This document shows positions 6,006 through 13,623 of a stretch of 64,000 nt of DNA, in pieces. The DNA comes from Candidatus Woesearchaeota archaeon (GTDB taxonomy: Archaea > Nanobdellota > Nanobdellia > Woesearchaeales > UBA9642), in contig QZIT01000004.1 of NCBI GenBank assembly GCA_003599145.1, forward strand, positions 51,090 to 115,089, given 5' to 3'. The position numbers and the translations under genes were made by a program. Below the pieces are notes generated by a model, which saw nothing but the letters and a program-made list of their open reading frames with translations, did not search any database and was not told the origin of the DNA. Within the stretch, counting starts at the first letter, position 1; each line of letters begins with the position of its first letter.

Positions 6006-8468
6006 ATGACACTAAAAAAGATACAGCTGACTGAAAATCAACTTAAGGTTATAAAAGACAAGTACTTAAAAGATTCTCCGACAGTTGAAGACTGGCTAGA
6101 GATGATTGCTGAAAATATTGCCCTTCCGGAAATTCTTTTCTCAGACCCTGATTATGAGGAGCTCTTTAAGGACGTTCATGCTGAGCTGAATGAGTATGAA
6201 TCTGATGGCAAAACCTTTAAACAGTTTATCCTGCATAAGGCAAGCTTTGACCACAATGAACGCGGAAAGAACTTTGAAAAGTTTATGAAAAACCTAACAG
6301 CATTATCAAAAGAAAAAAAATACTCTAAAAAATTTCAGGAAGCAAAAAAAACCTTTTACAGTCTGCTGTCTAATTTTGAATTTTTGCCTAATAGTCCAAC
6401 CTTGATGAATGCAGGAAGAAGGCTGCAGCAATTAAGCGCTTGCTATGTTCTGCCTGTGGGAGATTCTATTGAGGAAATTTATGAATCAGTAAAGAATATG
6501 GCAATTATCCATAAATCAGGAGGAGGCACTGGATTTTCATTCAGCAGATTAAGGCCTGCTGAAGACGAAGTGCTTTCGACAAAAGGCATTAGCTCAGGCC
6601 CTATGAGTTTTATGGGTATTTTTGACAAATCAACAGAAGTGGTGAAGCAGGGAGGCACGAGAAGAGGAGCCAATATGGGCATCTTAAGATACGACCATCC
6701 CGATGTTTTACGGTTTATTGAGGCAAAAAAGACATCAGGAGTATTGGAGAATTTTAACATATCTGTAGCCATTGATGATTATTTCATGCAGTGCGTCAAG
6801 AACAATGCAGACTACGCATTAATCAATCCGCGAGATAAATCTGTTGTAAAAACAGTAAACGCAAAAGAAGTCTATAGAAAACTAGTGCAGGGAGCTTGGG
6901 AAACAGGAGATCCTGGAATCATCATCATTGACAGAATCAACAATTCAAGCAGCAACACGACTCCTGCAATGGGGCAGATAGAATCAACCAATCCCTGCGG
7001 AGAACAGCCTTTGCTTCCTTACGAGCCCTGCAATTTAGGAAGCATCAATCTTTCAAAATTTGTTGAAGAGGATGGCGTTGATTTTGATTGGGAAAGACTC
7101 AAACAGTGTGTTTTTGACAGCGTTCATTTCTTAGATAACGTCATTGACATAAACAATTATCCTTTAAGACAGATAGAACTGCTTGCAAAAAGCAATAGAA
7201 GAATTGGCTTAGGGGTTATGGGCTGGGCAGAGTCTCTTGTCATGCTGGGATTGCCATACAACAGTGAAGAGGCAATTAAAAAAGCAGAGCAAGTTATGCA
7301 GTTCATCAATGAAAAAGCGCTCGATGCATCTGAAGAGCTTGCAAAAGAAAGAGGGGTTTTTCCAAACTGGAAAAATAGCGCTTATGATCCTGATGGTCAG
7401 TATTTTAGAGGAGAAAAAAGGACTCCAAGGCATTGCGCAAGAACGACTATTGCGCCAACAGGAACAATAGGCATCACTGCAGGATTGCAGGGAGCAGGCA
7501 TTGAGCCGTTTTTTGCTGTTGTTTATACAAGATACAATGCTGCAGGCATTGACGCCCTAAAAAAAGGAGAAACTCCTGCTGAAAAAGACACCTTTTTCGA
7601 AGTTAATCCTTTATTCAAACGCATTGCAGAGAAACACAGGCATTTCGGGTTTCCAGAAGAGGAGCTTTGGAAAAAAATAGACCAAAACCACAAATCGCTT
7701 GTTGGCATAAAAGAAATACCTGTCAAAATACAAAACCTGTTCTTAACATCGCATGACTTAGCTCCCTTGGACCATGTTAAGGTTCAGTGTGCATTTCAAA
7801 AATACACAGACAATGCAGTTTCAAAAACAGTCAATTTGAAAAATGAAGCAACGATTGCAGATGTCGATGAAGTGTACATGAAGGCTTATGAATGGGGAGC
7901 TAAAGGAATCACCATTTACAGAGATGGAAGCAAATCCTTTCAGGTATTGAATATCAAAGAGCAAAAAAAGAAAAAGAAAGAAAGCGAATTCGGAGAGCTA
8001 TCATCGTACTATGAAGTGCAAACAGGTCAAGGGTCATTGCACATCCACATTAATTATGATGAAGACGGCCCTACAAAACTGTTCTGCAATTTAAGCCCAA
8101 CAGGAACAGAAATCAGCGGATTGGTAACTGCCTTGAGCATTTTAATTTCAAAGTTCCTTGAAGCAGGGGGGGAGCCTGAAAAGCTGCTGAAGCATTTGAA
8201 TTCCATAAAAGGAGACAAGCCTTTCGGATTTGGGCCTAAAAGAATAGATTCCATACCCCATGCGATTTCTAAAGTGCTGAGAAATCATCTGATTATGACA
8301 GGAAAGCTGCAGCAGATGAATGGGCAGACCATGCTGCATGAAGAACCGCAAAAAACTCTTGAAAAACCTCAGATGTACTGTCCGAAATGCTTCAGCACTA
8401 ATGTTGAAATGTCCTCTGGATGCAGTGAGCCGACATGCTTTGACTGTGGCTATAGCAAGTGTAGTTGA
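6006..8468 (+). CDS. nrdJ: Adenosylcobalamin-dependent ribonucleotide reductase (class II)
   Basis: This enzyme reduces ribonucleotides to deoxyribonucleotides using a radical from adenosylcobalamin. The 820-residue protein shows the catalytic landmarks: Cys146 in SACYVLPV, Cys331 in NPCGEQPLLPYEPCNLGS (with the active-site Asn and Glu), RTTIAPTGTIG, and a C-terminal zinc ribbon with shuttle-type cysteines (YCPKC ... CFDCGYSKCS). Residues about 690-770 form the extra domain usual in NrdJ. There is no metal-radical NrdB partner nearby, as expected for class II. It follows nrdR by one base and is followed by a corrinoid adenosyltransferase that can supply its cofactor, so the three genes form a regulated unit. 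Confidence 0.96.
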   Translation: MTLKKIQLTENQLKVIKDKYLKDSPTVEDWLEMIAENIALPEILFSDPDYEELFKDVHAELNEYESDGKTFKQFILHKASFDHNERGKNFEKFMKNLTALSKEKKYSKKFQEAKKTFYSLLSNFEFLPNSPTLMNAGRRLQQLSACYVLPVGDSIEEIYESVKNMAIIHKSGGGTGFSFSRLRPAEDEVLSTKGISSGPMSFMGIFDKSTEVVKQGGTRRGANMGILRYDHPDVLRFIEAKKTSGVLENFNISVAIDDYFMQCVKNNADYALINPRDKSVVKTVNAKEVYRKLVQGAWETGDPGIIIIDRINNSSSNTTPAMGQIESTNPCGEQPLLPYEPCNLGSINLSKFVEEDGVDFDWERLKQCVFDSVHFLDNVIDINNYPLRQIELLAKSNRRIGLGVMGWAESLVMLGLPYNSEEAIKKAEQVMQFINEKALDASEELAKERGVFPNWKNSAYDPDGQYFRGEKRTPRHCARTTIAPTGTIGITAGLQGAGIEPFFAVVYTRYNAAGIDALKKGETPAEKDTFFEVNPLFKRIAEKHRHFGFPEEELWKKIDQNHKSLVGIKEIPVKIQNLFLTSHDLAPLDHVKVQCAFQKYTDNAVSKTVNLKNEATIADVDEVYMKAYEWGAKGITIYRDGSKSFQVLNIKEQKKKKKESEFGELSSYYEVQTGQGSLHIHINYDEDGPTKLFCNLSPTGTEISGLVTALSILISKFLEAGGEPEKLLKHLNSIKGDKPFGFGPKRIDSIPHAISKVLRNHLIMTGKLQQMNGQTMLHEEPQKTLEKPQMYCPKCFSTNVEMSSGCSEPTCFDCGYSKCS

Positions 8469-8474
8469 TGGAAA

Positions 8475-9005
8475 TTGGCTGTTGCGAAGGAAAAATTAGG
8501 ATTAGTGCACGTCATTACGGGAAATGGCAAAGGCAAAACAACATCTGGCATGGGAACAGCAGTTAGGGCTTTAGGAAGAGGATTGAAGGTTAAACTCATT
8601 CAATTCTTTAAAAGAGATACAGGGGAGCAGTATTTTTTTGCTAAGCTGAACGTTCCTTATGTGCAGTTTCAGCCTTTGCATCCTTACTTTAAGAAATATG
8701 CAGAAGAGCACTTTGAAGATTTGAAAAAAGAATTGCTGTTGTTTTGGAAAAAAGAATTTACAAACCTTGAGCAATTCGATGTTCTGATTGTCGATGAATT
8801 GGGGCCAGGGCTAAACTGGAAGGTTATTGAGGAAAAAACAGTTCTTGACTTTTTGAAAAAAAAGCCTAAGCACCTCGAAGTCGTTTTGACAGGAAGAGAT
8901 TTTCCCCAGTCTGTTTTGGATAAGGCAGACTATGTTTCAGAGGTTTCTATGATAAAACATCCGTATCAGAAGGGAATTCTGGCAAGAGAAGGTGTCGAGT
9001 TTTAG
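8475..9005 (+). CDS. cobO: ATP:cob(I)alamin (corrinoid) adenosyltransferase, CobA/CobO/BtuR type
   Basis: The enzyme attaches the adenosyl group of ATP to reduced corrinoids, yielding adenosylcobalamin. The 176-residue protein has the P-loop variant GNGKGKTTSGMG near residues 17-28, the family segment GLKVKLIQFFKR, a Walker-B-like DVLIVDELG, and VVLTGRDFPQ near the C terminus. The only suitable start is TTG 8475, seven bases after the nrdJ stop, implying translational coupling. Its position after nrdJ suggests it salvages B12 specifically for the reductase; I see no de novo corrin genes in this window. Confidence 0.92.
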   Translation: MAVAKEKLGLVHVITGNGKGKTTSGMGTAVRALGRGLKVKLIQFFKRDTGEQYFFAKLNVPYVQFQPLHPYFKKYAEEHFEDLKKELLLFWKKEFTNLEQFDVLIVDELGPGLNWKVIEEKTVLDFLKKKPKHLEVVLTGRDFPQSVLDKADYVSEVSMIKHPYQKGILAREGVEF

Positions 9006-9041
9006 TTTTTTAATAACTTTTGAGTAGTTAAAACGAGAATA

Positions 9042-9049
9042 TTTTTAAA
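9042..9049 (+). promoter_or_regulatory. TATA box of the small membrane protein at 9071
   Basis: TTTTTAAA starts 29 bases before the ATG at 9071, so the mRNA is probably leaderless. Confidence 0.45.
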
Positions 9050-9070
9050 GAGTGCTTTATTTCTCTTAGT

Positions 9071-9346
9071 ATGCTCGTATGGCTCTTTACCATTGTTGAT
9101 ATGATCATTTTGCTAGTTGTTTTGCTCACGCAATTAGGTCTAGCAACGCCTTGGAGAATTCTGACCGTTTGCGCAGCAGTGCTCATTCTTAAAGGCATAG
9201 CATTCAAAGGAGAGTTTATGAGCGTTGTTGACTTGATTTTTGGTGTTTACATTATTCTGATGATTTTTGGGGCAAGATGGTTTATCAGCTACCTGCTTAT
9301 GTTTTGGCTAGCCTATAAAATTTTCTTTGCATTTATCAGGCATTGA
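9071..9346 (+). CDS. Small hydrophobic membrane protein of unknown family
   Basis: I do not recognise this 91-residue protein. It is almost entirely hydrophobic, with three or four predicted membrane helices (about 3-22, 28-44, 50-66 and 68-88) and very short charged loops (PWRI, KGEFMS). It has its own TATA element and ends a few bases before the convergent MopE-like gene. Nothing indicates a catalytic role. Confidence 0.55.
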   Translation: MLVWLFTIVDMIILLVVLLTQLGLATPWRILTVCAAVLILKGIAFKGEFMSVVDLIFGVYIILMIFGARWFISYLLMFWLAYKIFFAFIRH

Positions 9347-9352
9347 AAAGAT

Positions 9353-10120
9353 TTAGAGAATACTTTTAATAAAATCCCACAATCTTGAAAGTACAGTTGA
9401 TTTTCCTTCAGTTTCGTCTGGCTTTTCTTCGTTGTCTTGCTTTTCAGCCTTTACCTCGTTGCAGACAATGTGATTATCTTTAATTCCATCGCAATCGTTG
9501 TCTTTGCTGTCGCAGATCTCTGGCAAAGGCTTTTTATCATCACACACTGTCCAAGAACCGTTTGTGCAGCTTTGGATGCCTCCTGCACATTCTCCTTCAG
9601 ATAAACCACAGATTCTCTCAGGAAGCTCTTCATCAGTTGCATTATCGCAGTCATCATCTATGCCATTGCAAATTTCTGCTTGTGGCAATGGAGCATCGCA
9701 GGAAGTCCATTCTCCATTAACACAAGTTTCCTTTCCTCTCGTGCAGATGCCTATGCCTATACCGCAAGATTTTTCTAAATTATCATCGATCCTGCCGTTG
9801 CAGTCATCATCTATGCCGTTGCAGGTTTCTTCTTCATTTGAGCAAATCCCCAAAACAACATAATCTTGCTCCTGTGTTGCCTGAATGCCATACACGTAAA
9901 ACCTTAAGTCGTTGAATCTTTTTGCATTTTCCATTTTAAGGATAAGCACTTCTTTCTCAACCTTTAGCAGTATTTTATCTTCTGCAACACTTTGCACAAG
10001 AATTTCCTTCCCATCTTTCTCTAAGGTGTAATTTTGCCCTGCATAGAACACTTCTGCAGAAGCTACAGGGATAAGGAGAATGAATAAAATAAACCAGTAG
10101 TTTTTCATTATTGCTTTCAT
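9353..10120 (-). CDS. Secreted protein with MopE-like putative metal-binding repeats
   Basis: The 255-residue product starts with a signal peptide (about 1-22, ending near VASA), followed by a beta-rich region (23-90). It then has three copies of the ExCNGxDDDCDGxxD motif (near residues 97, 145 and 198) alternating with two copies of CGxxxGxCxxGxxxCxNGxWxxC. These are the cysteine- and aspartate-rich repeats of the MopE-like putative metal-binding family. A charged Glu/Asp/Lys stretch precedes a short amphipathic C terminus. It is probably exported and disulfide-bonded. A second ATG at residue 5 is also possible. It follows a tiny membrane-protein gene by four bases. Confidence 0.75.
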   Translation of the reverse strand: MKAIMKNYWFILFILLIPVASAEVFYAGQNYTLEKDGKEILVQSVAEDKILLKVEKEVLILKMENAKRFNDLRFYVYGIQATQEQDYVVLGICSNEEETCNGIDDDCNGRIDDNLEKSCGIGIGICTRGKETCVNGEWTSCDAPLPQAEICNGIDDDCDNATDEELPERICGLSEGECAGGIQSCTNGSWTVCDDKKPLPEICDSKDNDCDGIKDNHIVCNEVKAEKQDNEEKPDETEGKSTVLSRLWDFIKSIL

Positions 10121-10124
10121 TATG

Positions 10125-10295
10125 CTACTCCTTTTTATACTTTTTTATAAGCTTTAAAAAAACAAACGAAATAATGGCCAAAACAGCTAAAATAACCCAG
10201 AATATAGCAAAGCTGTACACTCTAAATGCAGCTAAAAGAATATTGGCAATAAGCAAAAGAGAAAGCAAGATGCTGATTATTTGCTTTTGATTCAT
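10125..10295 (-). CDS. 56-residue two-helix membrane protein
   Basis: Reading the minus strand from the ATG at 10295 gives an open frame of 57 codons ending in TAG at 10125. It has two hydrophobic helices (about 5-24 and 28-46) and a lysine-rich C terminus (KLIKKYKKE). Its ATG overlaps the TGA of the CoA-binding gene as ATGA, and a GGAG-like sequence near its 3' end can serve the MopE-like gene that follows. This tight packing on both sides is the best evidence that it is real. Function unknown. Confidence 0.6.
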   Translation of the reverse strand: MNQKQIISILLSLLLIANILLAAFRVYSFAIFWVILAVLAIISFVFLKLIKKYKKE

Positions 10296-10660
10296 AATGC
10301 ACCAGGATTAATGCCTATGGCCAGAATGCTGCATGCCTGTAATACTTTTATTTTTTTGTCTTTAAGTTTTTTGATGATTGCAGGGCTTTCGCTGCCAGGA
10401 TTCAAATAAACCTGTTTTATGCCTTTTTTGGCAAATGCCTCCACAAGGTTAAGGCCTATTTCAGGAGAAACATATAATGAGGCAGTTTCAACCGGCTCTT
10501 TAATATCAAGAATGGATGTAAAGCAAGGCAGTCCTTCAATGGTTTTCTCCTTTAAATTAACAGGAAACACCTTAAAGCCTGCTTGTTTATAGGCTCTTAC
10601 TGCCTTATTGCCATATTTATCTTTATTGTTTGAAGCTCCGATAATTGCTATAGATTGCAT
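10292..10660 (-). CDS. CoA-binding domain protein (YccU-like)
   Basis: The 122-residue protein is a single Rossmann-type CoA-binding domain, as in YccU/YneT. It opens with SIAIIGASNNKDKYGNKAVRAY, has VFPVNLKEKTIEGLPCF, and continues with ETASLYVSPEIGLNLVEAFAKKG and VYLNPGSES. Such stand-alone domains resemble the CoA-binding lobe of succinyl-CoA synthetase and bind CoA in structures; their physiological role is unclear. It heads a three-gene minus-strand unit with the 56-aa membrane protein and the MopE-like protein. Confidence 0.82.
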   Translation of the reverse strand: MQSIAIIGASNNKDKYGNKAVRAYKQAGFKVFPVNLKEKTIEGLPCFTSILDIKEPVETASLYVSPEIGLNLVEAFAKKGIKQVYLNPGSESPAIIKKLKDKKIKVLQACSILAIGINPGAL

Positions 10661-10707
10661 GATTATCTTAAGAAACGGTGTTATTAATAGTTTGTGATTT
10701 AAAAAAG

Positions 10708-10715
10708 TTTTATAT
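10708..10715 (+). promoter_or_regulatory. TATA box of the methyltransferase at 10739
   Basis: TTTATATA starts 31 bases before the ATG at 10739. This spacing decides the start codon: an in-frame upstream codon at 10727 would lie upstream of the predicted transcript. Confidence 0.5.
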
Positions 10716-10738
10716 ACTCTCTTTCATTGCCTTGCGTT

Positions 10739-11443
10739 ATGAAAGGCCTTGCTGATGCAGAAATCTATGAACAAGAATTAAACTATTGGCCATACAAAAC
10801 CTCTTTGCGCAAAGTGATAGCTTCTATTTGCAAGCACGCACCTCGCAATGGAACAGTACTTGATTTGATGTGCGGTCCAGGATATTTGCTTAAAGAGATT
10901 GCAAAAAAAAGAAAAGACCTTATGCTTAAAGGGGTAGATATAGATAACAGGTATATTGCGTATGCAAAAAAAAGATATCCAAGCATAAACTTTGAAAAAG
11001 GAGATGTCCTTAAATGGAAGTCAAAAGAACTTTTTGATGTTGTTGTTTGTACAGGGTCTTTGCACCATATTCCCTATGCATTGCAGGAAAAAGCCGTAAA
11101 GAGAATGGCAGATTTGACAAAACAAGAGGGTTTAACCGTGCTTTCAGATTGCCATGTGGATGATTACTCCAACGAACTTCAGAGAAAGCTCGCCGCTGCA
11201 AAGCTTGGTTATGAGTATCTCAAGGAAACCCTGAAAAATAAGGCTCCTCAGCCGGCAATAGAGTCAACCATAGACATATTGTGGAACGATGTTCTGATGC
11301 ACGAGTTTAAAACTTCTTTTAAAAAAAGACTTTCTGTATATAAAAAATACTTCAAGGGCGTTCAAACCTTTAAAACGTGGCCAAACTTTAAGTCTGAATA
11401 TGGAGACTACGTTTCTTTTTGCACTAAAAGGCAACTTCCATAA
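10739..11443 (+). CDS. Class I SAM-dependent methyltransferase
   Basis: The 234-residue protein has motif I VLDLMCGPGYLLKEI, an acidic motif II end LKGVDIDNRYIAYAKKRYP, FEKGDVLKW, and the post-motif VVVCTGSLHHIPY, all typical of class I methyltransferases of the UbiE/small-molecule type. The C-terminal third is helical and specific to this protein. The substrate cannot be told from sequence. Start chosen from the TATA spacing (see 10708). Confidence 0.8.
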   Translation: MKGLADAEIYEQELNYWPYKTSLRKVIASICKHAPRNGTVLDLMCGPGYLLKEIAKKRKDLMLKGVDIDNRYIAYAKKRYPSINFEKGDVLKWKSKELFDVVVCTGSLHHIPYALQEKAVKRMADLTKQEGLTVLSDCHVDDYSNELQRKLAAAKLGYEYLKETLKNKAPQPAIESTIDILWNDVLMHEFKTSFKKRLSVYKKYFKGVQTFKTWPNFKSEYGDYVSFCTKRQLP

Positions 11444-11482
11444 ACTTTATTAATCACTTGCATTTTTTTATTTTCGGTGATT

Positions 11483-11800
11483 ATGATGTTAGAACTGACA
11501 AAAGACAATTTTGACAAAGAAGTATTGAAAAGCGATAAACCCGTTATTGTGGATTTCTGGGCTTCATGGTGCGGCCCTTGCAGGATGATGGCTCCTGTTT
11601 TTGAAGAATTAAGCAAAGAAATGTCTCATGCAAAATTTGCAAAGCTTGATACAGAGGCATACCCAGAAATTGCTTCACATTACGGTATTATGAGCATTCC
11701 CTCTTTGCTCGTTTTCAAGAAAGGTTCTGAAGCAGACCGATTGATGGGGTATATGCCTAAACCTGTATTAAAGCAAAAAATAGAAAAAATGCTAGCTTAA
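11483..11800 (+). CDS. trxA: Thioredoxin
   Basis: The 105-residue protein is a classic thioredoxin: [24 protein letters not shown] carries the CGPC redox pair, followed by [30 protein letters not shown] with the cis-proline. It reduces cytoplasmic disulfides and could serve as an electron donor to the class II reductase nearby, though no thioredoxin reductase lies in this window. ATG 11483 is preferred over the GTG at 11477; a GGTGA sequence just upstream could bind the ribosome. Its last codons overlap the convergent lipoprotein gene. Confidence 0.92.
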   Translation: MMLELTKDNFDKEVLKSDKPVIVDFWASWCGPCRMMAPVFEELSKEMSHAKFAKLDTEAYPEIASHYGIMSIPSLLVFKKGSEADRLMGYMPKPVLKQKIEKMLA

Positions 11801-12136
11801 GGGACAGCCGCTTAAACCGCTTAATTTATCCAGAGGCATTTCTCCAGGGAATAAAATTCCATGAATCTCCCAGGTTGGATAGCCTTGAATTCCTTTTTCT
11901 TCACATAAAGCGGGATTCGCCTTTGCGCCTTTTGCGTCGCACTCTACATAATTAATATACATAAATGCGCTGCCAAATTCTTTTTTCTGATTTGCACAAT
12001 GGCTGCACCAATAGGCGCCATACATGCTTGCGTTGTTTTCTGTAAGGCACTGCGCAAATGTTGTGTAGTCTTTTTTTGCGCATCCCGATAGTACTAAGAG
12101 ACTTATAGTGATTGCAATAAAGAGTATGTTCTTCAT
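11792..12136 (-). CDS. Thioredoxin-like lipoprotein
   Basis: The 114-residue product begins with a signal sequence ending in the lipobox LSGC (cysteine at 19), so it is probably anchored outside the membrane. The mature part has a thioredoxin-type motif YWCSHCANQ followed by a short beta-alpha core and the cis-Pro segment [10 protein letters not shown]. It closely resembles the thioredoxin-like domain that accompanies VKOR-type membrane oxidoreductases in disulfide formation. No VKOR gene is visible here. Overlaps the end of the thioredoxin gene by nine bases. Confidence 0.8.
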   Translation of the reverse strand: MKNILFIAITISLLVLSGCAKKDYTTFAQCLTENNASMYGAYWCSHCANQKKEFGSAFMYINYVECDAKGAKANPALCEEKGIQGYPTWEIHGILFPGEMPLDKLSGLSGCPLS

Positions 12137-12159
12137 AGAACTGAAGATTTTGCTGTTCT

Positions 12160-12873
12160 TTATAATATTTTTGTTTTTAGAACGTCAATAAAGGAAAAGA
12201 ATTCTTCGTTGCTCAATTCATACATCTTTTTGTCAAAGAATTTTTCCTCAAATAGTTTTTTCATTTCTTTTTTTGTTTTTTTCTTTTCAAAAAGTTTCAA
12301 AAGGCCATTTTTTATCTTTTTGTCGTCCTGTAAAACCAATTTGTGGAGCGCTTCTTCAAAGTCACTTCTTTTTTTCCTGGTAAGCTTAACAACAACGCTG
12401 TCTGTTCTTGGTTCTGGATAAAAAGCCTTTCTTGAAACGTCCTGCATTTTTTCAACATCAAAAAAGCACTGCGCTAAAAAACCAAGGCGTCTGGTTTTGT
12501 CGGCAATAACTTCGTAAAAGCTATCGCCAACAGTCAATACGGCAAGCTCAAACTCCTTCTTGAACATTTTTTTTAATAATGGCTCGCTGATGCTGTAGGG
12601 TATATTCGAAACTATCTTGTTAAATTCTAGTTTTTCTATCATTTTCAGAATGTTGCCATGTTGCACTTCAACATTCTTTAAATCCAATGTGAAAGAATCA
12701 TCAACATCTACAGCAATAACTTTGCATTTTTTGCATAAGTTTCGGGTTAAATAGCCTCTTCCAAAGCCAATTTCCAGAACAACGTCTGTCTTTTCTAAAT
12801 CAGCATAGCTAACAATCTCTTTTAACAGTTTTCCATCGAGCATGAAGTGTTGGTCGTACTTTGCCTTGTCCAT
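12160..12873 (-). CDS. ksgA: 16S rRNA dimethyladenosine transferase (KsgA/Dim1)
   Basis: KsgA/Dim1 dimethylates two adjacent adenines in the 3' hairpin of small-subunit rRNA. The 237-residue protein has QHFMLDGKLLKEIV, motif I VLEIGFGRGYLTRNL, NVEVQHGNILK and the catalytic NIPYSISEPLL. Residues 160-237 form the Lys-rich helical C-terminal domain. It is shorter than bacterial KsgA (about 270) but similar to other archaeal forms. A TATA-like element (plus-strand TATAAAAAA near 12894-12902) lies at the usual leaderless distance. Confidence 0.9.
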   Translation of the reverse strand: MDKAKYDQHFMLDGKLLKEIVSYADLEKTDVVLEIGFGRGYLTRNLCKKCKVIAVDVDDSFTLDLKNVEVQHGNILKMIEKLEFNKIVSNIPYSISEPLLKKMFKKEFELAVLTVGDSFYEVIADKTRRLGFLAQCFFDVEKMQDVSRKAFYPEPRTDSVVVKLTRKKRSDFEEALHKLVLQDDKKIKNGLLKLFEKKKTKKEMKKLFEEKFFDKKMYELSNEEFFSFIDVLKTKIL

Positions 12874-12909
12874 CCTGTAAAGAACTCGCTTGCCTATAAA
12901 AAAATAACC

Positions 12910-12917
12910 TTTTTAAA
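12910..12917 (+). promoter_or_regulatory. TATA box of tRNA-His
   Basis: TTTTTAAA starts 32 bases upstream of the tRNA 5' end at 12942. Confidence 0.5.
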
Positions 12918-12941
12918 ACACCCAGCTTTTCTTTAGAGAAT

Positions 12942-13049
12942 GGTGGCCATGGTGTAGCCTGGCTAGCATAGCAGACTGTGGATCTGTTGGGACGGGTTCA
13001 AAGGAGATGTTTGCCAAGGCAAAATCTCAAGAAAATCCCGTTGGCCACC
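12942..13049 (+). tRNA. tRNA-His (GTG) with a T-loop intron
   Basis: The sequence folds by eye into a full cloverleaf. A seven-pair acceptor stem (GTGGCCA/TGGCCAC) carries an encoded extra G at 12942 facing C73 at 13049, the tRNA-His identity element. The D-arm has GG in the loop. The anticodon arm has loop CTGTGGA with anticodon GTG at 12978-12980. The T-stem is ACGGG/CCCGT. The T-loop starts TTCAAA and is interrupted by 33 bases (13003-13035) before its last T. No CCA is encoded, and a T5 run follows. The intron position is non-canonical. Confidence 0.88.
13003..13035 (+). other. 33-base intron in the T-loop of tRNA-His (position about 59/60)
   Basis: Removing these bases restores a seven-base T-loop TTCAAAT. 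The insert forms a hairpin (GAGAT/ATCTC, then TTTGC/GCAAA, loop CAAG), and TTC of the T-loop can pair with GAA near the 3' junction, giving a relaxed bulge-helix-bulge. Because A residues flank both junctions, the exact cut could slide by one to three bases. It is 25/33 identical to the T-loop insert of tRNA-Leu at 16034-16066. Confidence 0.75.
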
Positions 13050-13050
13050 C

Positions 13051-13055
13051 TTTTT
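13051..13055 (+). terminator. T5 terminator of tRNA-His
   Basis: A run of five T directly follows the tRNA, as expected for archaeal termination. Confidence 0.5.
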
Positions 13056-13060
13056 ACAAA

Positions 13061-13070
13061 TATATTTAAA
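13061..13070 (+). promoter_or_regulatory. TATA box of the receiver-like gene
   Basis: TATATTTAAA starts 31 bases before the ATG at 13092. It shows that the true start is 13092 and not a codon inside the tRNA. Confidence 0.55.
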
Positions 13071-13091
13071 CCAAAAATCATTTCTACAGCC

Positions 13092-13550
13092 ATGCAAATA
13101 CCGTGGATAGTTAAAAACTCTTTTTACGAGCAGTCTTATGCAGACTATCTTGCTGAAATAGGCGTTTCTGTTGCATGGATGCACTATGCGGATGATGCTC
13201 TAAAAGCGATTGATTCTCAAAAATATCCTCTTATCATTATGAATCTTGCGCTTGCTACAGGTGATTGTAAAGATGATGGGCTTGCGAGAATGATTGCTGA
13301 ATCTGCAGATCCCAGAAATATATATAGAGTTGGCCTTTATGTATTAGATCGGATACGCGCTCCGTCTTCACCAAATGTAGATACACCAGTTATTGTTTTG
13401 GAAACCGTTCAGCCTCATCTTCCTCTTTGGATTGATTCTGAAACTCCCCTTGCAATATGTGCTAAAAGAAATGCGCAATATCATTGCAAGCTTAATACTC
13501 GCGGAAGGGACTTGGTAAGAATAGTTCAAGAGCAAGCAAAACCTTTATAA
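13092..13550 (+). CDS. Stand-alone pseudo-receiver-like protein
   Basis: The 152-residue protein looks like a degenerate response-regulator receiver domain: WIVKNSFYEQSYADYLAEIG, ADDALKAIDSQKYPLIIMNLAL, then LYVLDRIRA and TPVIVLETVQPH. The strand that normally ends in the phospho-accepting Asp reads IIMNLAL, with Asn instead of Asp, and the acidic pair after strand 1 is missing, so phosphorylation is unlikely. The C-terminal part (about 115-152) is unique. No histidine kinase is nearby. It could be a protein-interaction module; the family call is tentative. Confidence 0.5.
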   Translation: MQIPWIVKNSFYEQSYADYLAEIGVSVAWMHYADDALKAIDSQKYPLIIMNLALATGDCKDDGLARMIAESADPRNIYRVGLYVLDRIRAPSSPNVDTPVIVLETVQPHLPLWIDSETPLAICAKRNAQYHCKLNTRGRDLVRIVQEQAKPL

Positions 13551-13552
13551 AC
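13543..13552 (+). promoter_or_regulatory. TATA box of the ribosomal protein operon
   Basis: CTTTATAAAC overlaps the end of the receiver-like gene. It predicts transcription start near 13574 and a leader of about 50 bases before rpsM, which contains the hairpin at 13592-13614. Confidence 0.45.
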
Positions 13553-13591
13553 ACCCCCTAGTTCTCACCATAAAACCCGAGTCATTTCGGC

Positions 13592-13614
13592 GCATATAGG
13601 GTCTTTCTATATGC
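13592..13614 (+). promoter_or_regulatory. Hairpin in the rpsM leader, possible autoregulatory site
   Basis: GCATATAG (13592-13599) pairs perfectly with CTATATGC (13607-13614) around a seven-base loop, ending nine bases before the rpsM ATG. Ribosomal operons often carry binding sites for one of their own products (S4 in bacteria) in this position. No experimental link can be seen from sequence alone. Confidence 0.45.
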
Positions 13615-13623
13615 TATTATACC

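Noticed and set aside
9498..9863. A 121-codon plus-strand frame opposite the MopE-like gene
   Set aside because: It is Ser/Pro/Gln-rich antisense of the Cys/Asp repeats and has no family features.
12978..13091. An in-frame upstream extension of the receiver-like gene
   Set aside because: It would start inside tRNA-His; the TATA box at 13061-13070 points to ATG 13092.
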